A DNA stretch of 13,700 nucleotides from Chloroflexota bacterium (GTDB lineage: Bacteria > Chloroflexota > Limnocylindria > Limnocylindrales > CSP1-4). Where the stretch lies: contig SCTE01000456.1 of assembly GCA_004298915.1 (NCBI GenBank), forward strand, positions 1 to 13,700, in the 5' to 3' direction. Positions 8,529 to 13,700 of this stretch are shown one piece after another (within the stretch, counting starts at the first letter, position 1; every line of letters starts with the position of its first letter). A program made the position numbers and the translations under genes. A model generated the notes under the pieces. That model was not told the origin of the DNA, did not search any database, and worked only from the letters and a program-made list of their open reading frames with translations.

Positions 8529-8993
8529 ATGCACCATCGCGGTCCGCTCGGGAGCGGCTTGCTCATCATTGCAGCCGCCGTCCTCGCCGGTTGCAGCGCA
8601 ATCCTCCAGGCGTCGCCGGCCCCCACGCCGATGGACTTTCCGGGAATCGCCGGCGAGCTGGCCAATCGCGGCATCACGCTCGACCGGTTCACGTCGGGCG
8701 ACGACGGCTGCCATGACAGCTCACTGACCGCGACCGCCATCGGGTTTGACGCGAGCGGCCTCGGTGTCACGACCCCGATCCGCCTGCGGATCTACATCTT
8801 CCGGACCGGCGACACCTTCGAGCGCCGCCGGCCGGACGTGGACCCGTGCGCCGCGGTCTGGGCCCAGGATCCGGCGACCCTCGAGTTCATCGACGCGAAG
8901 CCCTACGTCCTCGTCGGTCAGGGTCCATGGCCAGCCGAGTTCAAGGCAGCCATCCGGGATGCCCTGACGGCCGCTGCCGGCAACGGCGGCTGA
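8529..8993 (+). CDS. Lipoprotein, unknown function
   Basis: This 154-residue protein begins with a basic and then hydrophobic signal sequence ending in the lipobox LAGC (residues 19-22), so Cys22 should be lipid-modified and the mature protein anchored outside the membrane. A Pro/Ala-rich linker (29-36) follows. The rest is a small soluble domain with two further cysteines (C61, C107) that could form a disulfide, a strand-rich centre (IRLRIYIFRTG) and a C-terminal helix. I recognise no family. The gene is divergent from the acyl-CoA synthetase and is followed, 190 nt on, by a sortase in the same direction. It carries no visible sortase sorting signal, so the pairing may only be positional. 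Confidence 0.8.
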   Translation: MHHRGPLGSGLLIIAAAVLAGCSAILQASPAPTPMDFPGIAGELANRGITLDRFTSGDDGCHDSSLTATAIGFDASGLGVTTPIRLRIYIFRTGDTFERRRPDVDPCAAVWAQDPATLEFIDAKPYVLVGQGPWPAEFKAAIRDALTAAAGNGG

Positions 8994-9183
8994 CCGAGAG
9001 GCGGCCGACCGAGAGGCGCGCGCGCTCGGCAGTGTTGACAGCCTGCACCGGCTGGCGCGCCGACTTCGTCCACCTGAACGGTGAGCGAACGATGGTCCCG
9101 TATGACGGGGTCACCACCTTCCCATCCTCGGGCGGGACGCCCGGGGGATGGGTATCGAGCCTGGCCGGCCCGATGGTCTGGGC
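8994..9183 (+). promoter_or_regulatory. Intergenic region with two successive stem-loops upstream of the sortase
   Basis: The gap after the lipoprotein stop contains two hairpins. The first, at 9094-9112, has 8 pairs including two G-T wobbles around a 3-nt loop (CCCGT-ATG-ACGGG core). The second, at 9121-9152, pairs a 14-nt arm with a 15-nt arm (CCCATCCTCGGGCG and CGCCCGGGGGATGGG) with one bulge. No T tract follows. The stems may end the lipoprotein transcript or form a leader for the sortase gene. A 12-bp direct repeat, GACCGAGAGGCG, occurs at 8992-9003 and 9007-9018. The first copy overlaps the lipoprotein stop codon. A TTGACA at 9035 has no matching -10. Confidence 0.5.
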
Positions 9184-9939
9184 ATGCATCGAACACCTTC
9201 CAACCACCGGCGTGCCTCGATCCTCGTCGCGGTCGCGCTGCTCGCCGGCATCGTGGTCCCGGCACCGACGACCGCGGCCACCATGCCCCTGCGCCTGACC
9301 ACGGAGGGGACCGCGCTCGCGAGCCGGATCAACCTCTGGTCGGTCGATGCCCGCGTCGACGAGCACCCTGCCGATCAGCCGATGGTCATTCGCGGGTTCG
9401 TGCCGGTCTGGCGGTTCGAGGCGCGCCTCGCCGCGCTCGACGTCATCGCCGCGATCAGGGCCGCGGAGGCAGCGAGCAAGGCCGCTGCGGCAGCCGCAGC
9501 GGCAGCCAAGGCGGCTGCGGCGGCAAAGCCCACGGCGCCCGCCTATGTCGGCCGGAACCACCTCTGGATTCCATCGCTCGGCCTGTCGCGATCCATCGAG
9601 AACTTCGCCTGCACGCGCAAGACGCCACCGGCCAATCGCGTGTACCGCTGGGGCTGTGCCGGCAAGAACAACGTCTACCTGTTCGGCCACGCCTGGGGCG
9701 TCATGAAGCCCCTCCACGATGGCTACGTCGCGGGTCGCGTCAAGATCGGGATGGTTGCCAAGTACGCGGACGCGACGGGCAAGGTTCGGACCTACCGAGT
9801 CACCGCGATCCGGATCGTCACCCCGGACCAGGTGGCGTGGGCGATCGCCAGTCAACCCGTGGCGTCGATGACCTTCCAGACCTGCATCGGGGCCAACAGC
9901 GACCGTCGGCTCCTCATCCGCCTCGTCGCGGATCACTGA
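9184..9939 (+). CDS. Sortase family transpeptidase, secreted or membrane-anchored
   Basis: Sortases cut a sorting signal with a cysteine and join the protein to another molecule at the cell surface. This 251-residue protein has a signal or anchor segment (about residues 11-32), a short domain, and an alanine/lysine-rich stretch (about 89-115) likely to be a rigid helix or spacer. The sortase core follows. The catalytic triad is visible: His169 in LFGHA, Cys234 in TFQTC (the TLxTC motif) and an Arg at 241/242 in SDRRLLIRL. Two further cysteines (C143, C158) could form a disulfide on the outside. An in-frame ATG at 9148 lies inside a strong hairpin and adds non-signal-like residues, so ATG 9184 was chosen. 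It is preceded by CTGGGC, the same spacer as before 12563. No LPXTG-like substrate is encoded nearby. The class is uncertain, nearest to the small class E/F types. Confidence 0.8.
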   Translation: MHRTPSNHRRASILVAVALLAGIVVPAPTTAATMPLRLTTEGTALASRINLWSVDARVDEHPADQPMVIRGFVPVWRFEARLAALDVIAAIRAAEAASKAAAAAAAAAKAAAAAKPTAPAYVGRNHLWIPSLGLSRSIENFACTRKTPPANRVYRWGCAGKNNVYLFGHAWGVMKPLHDGYVAGRVKIGMVAKYADATGKVRTYRVTAIRIVTPDQVAWAIASQPVASMTFQTCIGANSDRRLLIRLVADH

Positions 9940-9961
9940 TCGCCTATCGGGCCGGCCCTGG

Positions 9962-9989
9962 CGGTCGATCGCACTGCTGCGACCGACCG
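9962..9989. terminator. Hairpin terminator between convergent genes
   Basis: Arms at 9962-9973 and 9978-9989 pair over 12 positions with one mismatch (A/C) around a CTGC loop. The structure ends exactly one base before the stop of the minus-strand gene and 22 nt after the sortase stop, so it can serve both. No T tract is present on either side, as is common in very GC-rich genomes. Confidence 0.6.
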
Positions 9990-10292
9990 TCAAGGGATTT
10001 CTGGGCGTGGGCTCACTGAATCGGGACGGCGCTTGGTGGGTCCCGGACCTTTTGGTACCTCGACAGGGGGTCGGCATGTGCTGTCAGGTGCGTTGTAGTC
10101 GACCGTCGGAACGGGACCGTCGATTGGATCGGGAAACTGAAACGGAGCGCACGTGCCAGGGGCGGCCTGCCCACTCGTTCCCGGGTCCTCGAGTCCTGGG
10201 CGTAGTGCAATGAGCAGTAACACGACGAGCGTCCCGACGAGGATGGGCCAAACAGCAACACCAGGACGCACACGCGACTTCGGAGCTAGCAC
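9990..10292 (-). CDS. Small single-pass membrane protein, coupled to the upstream secreted-protein gene
   Basis: I recognise no family. With the GTG start at 10292 the protein has 100 residues: a basic N-terminus (APKSRVRP), one membrane segment at about 12-30 (VAVWPILVG, then a leucine-rich run), and a proline-rich tail outside or inside the membrane with two cysteines (C48, C73). The GTG overlaps the TAG stop of the upstream gene (GTGCTAG, 7-nt overlap), a typical sign of translational coupling. An ATG further upstream in the same frame (10412) lies entirely inside the preceding gene and was not used. The pair sits in the low-GC segment. A function linked to the secreted protein, such as anchoring, is only inferred from the coupling. 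Confidence 0.6.
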   Translation of the reverse strand: MLAPKSRVRPGVAVWPILVGTLVVLLLIALRPGLEDPGTSGQAAPGTCAPFQFPDPIDGPVPTVDYNAPDSTCRPPVEVPKGPGPTKRRPDSVSPRPEIP

Positions 10293-11004
10293 GTCGTAGG
10301 TCCCGCCCGGGTGGATTTCCAGTCCGTGTACTTGGTGCTGTATGTGACTGCATATGGCCACAAAGGCAGCACCTCGGTCGATGGGACGGATGCCGCGAGC
10401 CAATGATTCCACACGCTGCTGCTGTTCTTGACCTTCGTTCCGCTCCAGGAAACATACGCGTCTGGCGTGCTGGCGAGTGCGGGATGGATCACGCAGGGAT
10501 TCCCTGTGTTGACTTCCGTTAACGCCTCAACATATTGCGCAGCAGTACCAAACGTATTGGAACGTAAGGTCACCCAAGCCCCGCTCTGATAAACTTTTGC
10601 CGTCCAAATACACGAGCTCGGACAACTCGATTCAATCCGAACCGTGATCAACGACCCGTTGGCTAGAGCGCCGTGATAGTTAAAACCCGGGCCGTCGAAT
10701 GGCACGTACGTGTACAACTCAGGTGTTTGCGGTGGTCGCCATCCGGCCTCGAGCGTGCCAATCTCGATCCAGTCGGCGCCGTTTGGCAGTTTGATCATGA
10801 TCCGCTGCGCGATGAAGGCATCTGACGAACTGGGAACGGACCCGTTCCCCACCTCGATCGTCGCGGTCACGCCCGCCAGGGGGTCGAAGTCACCACGCCG
10901 GTGTCGTGATAACCCTGATGAGCGCTCGCTAGCGATGTCCAGAATCCACTGACGGCGAGCACCAGCAGGGTTGTCCAACCGACTCGCCGACGTGAGCGCC
11001 TCAT
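10286..11004 (-). pseudogene. Secreted beta-rich protein broken by a one-base frameshift
   Basis: From ATG 11004 the frame encodes a clear signal peptide (MRRSRRRVGW, hydrophobic core, cleavage after LASA at residue 28) and stops early at 10867, after TPWRA. The correct continuation, beginning PLAGVTATIEVGNG, is in another frame that stays open to TAG at 10286. Adding one C to the run of five C on the minus strand (10879-10883) joins them into an uninterrupted 239-residue protein. The mature part is rich in Ser, Thr, Trp, Tyr and Asn, with strand patterns (WIEIGTLEAGW, LITVRIESSC, CIWTAKVYQSG). These resemble lectin-like beta-sandwich secreted proteins of soil bacteria, but I cannot name the family. 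The downstream membrane-protein gene overlaps its stop. It may be a sequencing or assembly error, a true pseudogene, or a phase-variable gene. Codon use is less GC-rich than in its neighbours. Confidence 0.65.
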
Positions 11005-11010
11005 GGTGTG

Positions 11011-11039
11011 AAATTGGCGCACCGGACCGCAGTTGTCAA
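11011..11039 (-). promoter_or_regulatory. Promoter with consensus -35 for the secreted-protein gene
   Basis: On the minus strand TTGACA (11034-11039) is followed by exactly 17 nt and CAATTT (11011-11016), then 6 nt and ATG 11004. The -35 is a full consensus match; the -10 is weak. The 6-nt distance from -10 to start equals that seen at other leaderless starts in the window and supports ATG 11004. The -35 sequence lies at the end of the transposase-like fragment. Confidence 0.55.
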
Positions 11040-11043
11040 TGCC

Positions 11044-11223
11044 CAAGAGCCTCGACAGTAGCCGGCTGATCTGCTCTGGGCTCGAGCGGCGTCCGAGGTG
11101 ATGAACCACGACCATCCGGAGCTCGAGATTGCGCCTGAGCCTCGTGCCGCTGCCCGGCGCGACATGCAAGCACAGATTTGGACGTCGCCTGCTCGTCCCA
11201 GTTGACCCGATGTACGGCTCATG
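11044..11223 (-). pseudogene. Possible decayed IS30-type transposase fragment
   Basis: A minus-strand frame, open from the stop at 11224-11226 downward, reads LRRNLELRMVVVHHLG and then RRSSPEQISRLLSRL. The stretch LR...VV..L..RWSPEQI(S/A)..L is the well-known segment of IS30-family transposases between the N-terminal HTH and the catalytic domain. Here the Trp of WSPEQI is replaced by Ser. The frame has no plausible ATG start, lacks the DDE domain, and runs into a different gene start at 11004. I therefore read it as a short remnant. No terminal inverted repeats were found by eye. The similarity is short and could be chance. Confidence 0.35.
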
Positions 11224-11260
11224 TCACGGCCGAATTTAGACGGGAAGCCAGCCTGGACGC

Positions 11261-11275
11261 AACGCCATTGGCGTT
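11261..11275 (-). terminator. Short stem-loop downstream of the acyl-CoA dehydrogenase
   Basis: AACGCC-ATT-GGCGTT forms a 6-bp stem with a 3-nt loop, 31 nt beyond the acyl-CoA dehydrogenase stop (minus strand). It is also an interrupted palindrome over 15 bp and could be an operator. No T run follows. The rest of the 300-nt gap 11005-11305 holds the transposase-like fragment and the promoter described separately. Confidence 0.35.
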
Positions 11276-11305
11276 CGCTAGCACAGACCACATGCCCGAA
11301 TCCCC

Positions 11306-12472
11306 TCAGCCGATCCGGAGCCCAAGGATCCGACGCGCGATCACGAGCCGCTGGACCTGGCTGGTCCCCTCCCCGATCTCGGTCAGTTTCGCGTCCCGCA
11401 TGAACCGCTCGACGGGGTAGTCCGTCACGTAGCCGTACCCGCCATGGACCTGGATCGCGGCGTTCGTGGCCCGGCTCGAAACCTCTGACGCGAACAACTT
11501 CGCCTCGGCCGCGGCAAGGGCGAAGTCCCGGCCCTGATCCTTGAGCCAGGCGGCCTTCCAGACCAGCGCCCGTGCGGCTTCGATCTCGGTCGCCATGTCG
11601 GCGATCATGAACGCGACGCCCTGGAACGAGCCGATCGGCTTGCCGAACTGCTCGCGGGTCTGGGCGTATGGGACCGCGGCGTCGAGCGCTGCCTGGGCGA
11701 GGCCGACGGCCATGGCCGCGATGCTGATCCGGCCGCCGTCGAGGATCTTGAGGAAGGTCCGGAACCCCTCGCCCTGGGCGCCGAGCATGTTCGCGGCCGG
11801 GACGCGGCATCCCTCGAATATCAGCTCACCTGTCGCGGAGGCGTGGAGGCCGAGCTTGTCCTCGAGGCGACCGACCCGGAACCCGGGCGTGGCCGCGGGC
11901 AGGATGAACGCGCTGATCTCGGCCGAGCCGTCGGCCTTCGAGCCGGTCCTGGCCGTGACGATGTACGTTCCGGCCTGGCCCGCGTTCGTGATGAACCGCT
12001 TGCCGCCGTCGATGACCCAGGATCCGCCGTCCGGGCCGTCCTCATGACGAGCGGTCGTGCGGGTGCCGCCAGCGTCGGATCCGGCCCCGGGCTCCGTGAG
12101 GCCGTACCCGCCGATGACCCTGCCGCCGGCCATGGGGACCAGGAATTCCTGCTGCTGCTCATGGGTCCCGGCGAGGTGCAGCGGCCCGCAGCCGAGCGAC
12201 GTGTGCGCCGCCACGATCAGCCCGAGGGACCCCCAGACGCGGCTGATCTCCTCGATCGCGATGGCGTAGGCGAGGGTATCGAGGCCGGCTCCCCCTTCGT
12301 CCTCGGGGATCGGGATGCCCAGCCAACCCATCTCGCCGAGCCGGCGCACGACCTCGACCGGGAACCGATGGTCGCGTTCGTGCTCGTCCACGACCGGCGC
12401 CACCTCGCGCTCCATGAAGTCGCGGATCGTCGATCGAAGGAGGGCGTGCTCGCTGGAAAGGTCGAGGTCCAT
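11306..12472 (-). CDS. Acyl-CoA dehydrogenase, short/branched-chain type
   Basis: This flavoenzyme oxidises an acyl-CoA to the trans-2-enoyl-CoA and passes electrons to ETF. The 388 residues match the family length of about 380. Recognisable parts are the N-terminal helical domain, GIPIPEDEGGAG (52-63), the FAD/substrate region YGLTEPGAGSDAGG (123-136), KRFITNAG (158-165), the second flavin-binding region REQFGKPIGSFQ (273-284), and QVHGGYGY (341-348). The catalytic base is Glu368 in the GEGTSQVQR motif, the position used by short-chain, medium-chain and butyryl enzymes. Gly367 replaces the usual Tyr. The frame stays open far upstream, but ATG 12472 (MDLDLSSEHALL) is the canonical start and has TACGCT 6 nt before it. 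It is divergent from the SufR-like gene, with 90 nt between starts. The substrate is likely a short or branched acyl-CoA. Confidence 0.93.
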   Translation of the reverse strand: MDLDLSSEHALLRSTIRDFMEREVAPVVDEHERDHRFPVEVVRRLGEMGWLGIPIPEDEGGAGLDTLAYAIAIEEISRVWGSLGLIVAAHTSLGCGPLHLAGTHEQQQEFLVPMAGGRVIGGYGLTEPGAGSDAGGTRTTARHEDGPDGGSWVIDGGKRFITNAGQAGTYIVTARTGSKADGSAEISAFILPAATPGFRVGRLEDKLGLHASATGELIFEGCRVPAANMLGAQGEGFRTFLKILDGGRISIAAMAVGLAQAALDAAVPYAQTREQFGKPIGSFQGVAFMIADMATEIEAARALVWKAAWLKDQGRDFALAAAEAKLFASEVSSRATNAAIQVHGGYGYVTDYPVERFMRDAKLTEIGEGTSQVQRLVIARRILGLRIG

Positions 12473-12478
12473 GGGCGG

Positions 12479-12484
12479 AGCGTA
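12479..12484 (-). promoter_or_regulatory. -10-like box, leaderless start of the acyl-CoA dehydrogenase
   Basis: On the minus strand TACGCT is followed by 6 nt and the ATG at 12472. There is no Shine-Dalgarno between. It matches TANNNT and the spacing of the other leaderless starts. No clear -35 is seen. Confidence 0.5.
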
Positions 12485-12550
12485 CCGCACGAGACGCTGC
12501 GTGGACGTCCGTGCGCGCGGCCATGCGGCGCGAGGATCGAGGGTTTCCGC

Positions 12551-12556
12551 TAGCCT
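12551..12556 (+). promoter_or_regulatory. -10-like box, leaderless start of the SufR-like gene
   Basis: TAGCCT lies 6 nt before ATG 12563, identical in sequence and spacing to the box before the lipoprotein gene. The 90-nt gap between this gene and the divergent acyl-CoA dehydrogenase therefore holds two facing-away promoters, and the regulator could act on both. Confidence 0.5.
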
Positions 12557-12562
12557 CTGGGC

Positions 12563-13306
12563 ATGCCCGAGCGCGTGCAGCAGGCAGACTCCGCGGTCCC
12601 CGGTTCGGTGGCCGTCTCCGGATTCGGACACGGGCCGGGCAATGGGGTGTCGTCTGGGCTCCCTTCGCCCTCGACACTGCGGCGAGCCATCCTGGTCAAT
12701 CTCCGACAGCACGGCCCGATGTCGCCCGACGGCCTGGCCACGCATCTCGGGGCCAGCCGCACGGGAGTCCTCCAGCAGCTCCACGCGCTGGAGCAAGGTG
12801 GGCTGGTCAGCCACGAGGTCGAGCGGCACGGGGTCGGTCGCCCGCGGCATCGGTACGACGTGACCGCCGATGCCCAGGACCTGTTCCCCATGGACTACGA
12901 CGGCTTCGCGCTCGGCCTCATCGAGGCGATCTCCACGGTCGGGGGCGATGCCCTGCTGGACGAGGTCCTCGCGGCGCGGCGCCAGCAGCTCGGCGCGCGG
13001 CTCCGGGCGCGGCTGGACGAGCGCGTGCCCCCCGACGCGCCACTGGCGGACCGCGTCCGCGAACTGGCGGTGATCCAGGATGCGGCCGGGTATCTGGCCG
13101 AGGCGGTGGTCGCAGCCGACGGGACCATCCGCCTGCGAGAGCACAACTGCGCGATCTACAACGTGTCCAGGGATGCGACGTCCTGCTGCGAGGCGGAGCT
13201 CGCCCTCTTCCGGGAGGTCCTCGGGCCGGACGTCGAACGGGAGACCCACATCGCGGCAGGCGATCGGTCCTGCACGTACCGGGTGGGCTCGAACCGGCCG
13301 GACTAG
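12563..13306 (+). CDS. SufR-like winged-helix regulator with C-terminal Fe-S cysteines
   Basis: This 247-residue protein is a DNA-binding regulator of the SufR/DeoR-like type. After a Gly/Pro/Ser-rich N-terminal stretch of about 35 residues comes a winged helix at about 38-105: LRRAILVNLRQHG, the helix-turn-helix PDGLATHLGASRTGVLQQL, and a wing with GVGRPRHRYDVT. The C-terminal half keeps the SufR cysteine layout: C196 in EHNCAIY, C208/C209 in the CCEAELALF stretch, and C237 in GDRSCTYRV. The arrangement C-x12-C-x27-C is expected to bind an iron-sulfur cluster that senses redox or Fe-S status. The usual Pro after the first Cys is Ala here. No suf genes are in the window. Divergence from an acyl-CoA dehydrogenase, whose electron partners (ETF and its oxidoreductase) use Fe-S clusters, makes that gene a candidate target. 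Confidence 0.85.
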   Translation: MPERVQQADSAVPGSVAVSGFGHGPGNGVSSGLPSPSTLRRAILVNLRQHGPMSPDGLATHLGASRTGVLQQLHALEQGGLVSHEVERHGVGRPRHRYDVTADAQDLFPMDYDGFALGLIEAISTVGGDALLDEVLAARRQQLGARLRARLDERVPPDAPLADRVRELAVIQDAAGYLAEAVVAADGTIRLREHNCAIYNVSRDATSCCEAELALFREVLGPDVERETHIAAGDRSCTYRVGSNRPD

Positions 13307-13700
13307 GCCTCTTCGCGCTCGACGGCGAGGCGGGTTGCCGGCTGGCGACTCGACGTCGGGATGTCCGACACGTTGGGCACGAACGAGGCGGCCATCGAGG
13401 TCGCGGCGGCCTGCTCCTGCTCCTCGACCGACAGGATGCCGAGGCGCCCGAGCGTCGCCAGCTCGTCACGGATGTACGTCTTGAGCATCTCGGGGCCGTC
13501 GGTCGAGATCGTGAACCGGATCTCGTTGCGGCGGAAGGTATCGACGATCCAGCGCACCTCGTCCCAGCCGGATACCACCCGGGTGTTGAGATTCGAGGTC
13601 GGGCAGATCTCCAGGACGATGCCGCGGTCGCGGATCATCGCCATGGCCCGCGGATCGTAGGCGGCCTTGACGCCATGGCCGATGCGGTCCGGCTCGAGGA
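13303..13700 (-). CDS. Adenosine deaminase family protein, C-terminal part (5' end outside window)
   Basis: The minus-strand frame is open to the window edge and covers the last 132 residues or so. It reads LEPDRIGHGVKAAYDP near the edge, then LEICPTSNLNTRVV, FTISTDGPEML, and an RDELATLGRLG region. These are the conserved C-terminal motifs of adenosine deaminases and relatives (RIGHG, CPTSN, TDDP), which hydrolyse 6-amino groups of purine nucleosides or related compounds with a zinc ion. The zinc-binding Asp of TDDP is present, but the second Asp, which contacts the purine in classical enzymes, is Gly here. The ATG at 13644 is internal. The protein ends with a Glu-rich tail. The substrate may not be adenosine. 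The stop codon overlaps that of the facing SufR-like gene. Confidence 0.85.
   Translation of the reverse strand, partial: LEPDRIGHGVKAAYDPRAMAMIRDRGIVLEICPTSNLNTRVVSGWDEVRWIVDTFRRNEIRFTISTDGPEMLKTYIRDELATLGRLGILSVEEQEQAAATSMAASFVPNVSDIPTSSRQPATRLAVEREEA

Noticed and set aside
8463..8714. N-terminal extension of the acyl-CoA synthetase to 8714 or 8537
   Set aside because: It overlaps the divergent lipoprotein gene, encodes basic low-complexity sequence, and the GTG at 8462 has a -10-like box at the right distance.
9035..9040. TTGACA upstream of the sortase as a -35 box
   Set aside because: No -10-like hexamer is found 16-18 nt downstream, and it lies 144 nt before the start codon.
9463..9540. 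Repetitive GCGGCAGCC-like DNA as a possible tandem repeat or CRISPR-like array
   Set aside because: It is simply the alanine codon run in the sortase spacer; there are no regular spacers or fixed repeat units. No CRISPR array, tRNA or rRNA was recognised anywhere in the window.
9933..9943. GATCA-C-TGATC palindrome at the end of the sortase gene
   Set aside because: A one-base centre cannot form a stable hairpin, and the stronger structure at 9962-9989 explains termination.
12473..13249. N-terminal extension of the acyl-CoA dehydrogenase frame into the SufR-like gene
   Set aside because: The family start MDLDLSSEH at 12472 gives the normal 388-residue length; the extension is antisense to a gene with SufR motifs.

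Overview
The window is high-GC bacterial DNA (one 60-base stretch counted by hand inside the acyl-CoA dehydrogenase gene is 70% G+C). It carries seven complete well-formed genes, two genes cut by the window edges, one small coupled membrane-protein gene and one gene broken by a frameshift. Gene content (a DUF58/double-VWA cluster, an isolated sortase, a SufR-like regulator and start codons placed immediately after -10-like boxes) best fits an uncultivated Chloroflexota lineage such as the Limnocylindria. A high-GC actinobacterial relative cannot be excluded by eye. This placement is inference; no marker gene is present.

Region 1 (1-6378, + strand) is a tightly packed operon. A DUF58 protein (5' end off the window) is followed after 2 nt by a BatA-like membrane VWA protein. 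That gene overlaps by 1 nt a 996-residue membrane protein with two VWA domains around an amidotransferase-like fold. A small 88-residue protein with a strong Shine-Dalgarno follows. Such clusters normally also contain a MoxR-type AAA+ ATPase, which would lie upstream of position 1. Together they are expected to form a membrane-associated, metal-dependent (MIDAS) chaperone or assembly system whose substrate is unknown.

Region 2 (6380-9989) starts with a GC-rich hairpin between convergent genes. A minus-strand acetyl-CoA-synthetase-like enzyme comes next. Divergent from it are a + strand lipoprotein gene and, after two stem-loops, a secreted or membrane-anchored sortase. A hairpin at 9962-9989 closes this block.

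Region 3 (about 9990-11300, minus strand) is compositionally different (50% G+C over 10501-10620). It encodes a secreted beta-rich protein with a signal peptide, broken by what looks like the loss of one base in a run of five G (+ strand) at 10879-10883. A small single-pass membrane protein overlaps its stop codon. The promoter of the pair, with a consensus -35, overlaps a decayed fragment resembling an IS30-type transposase. This is the most island-like part of the window.

Region 4 (11306-13700) holds a minus-strand acyl-CoA dehydrogenase, a divergent SufR-like iron-sulfur regulator on the + strand, and the C-terminal part of an adenosine-deaminase-family enzyme on the minus strand. The last two genes share a single CTAG as both their stop codons.

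The most useful general observation is that five genes, on both strands, begin 6-7 nt after a TANNNT-like hexamer. This indicates leaderless transcription and corrects several start codons.
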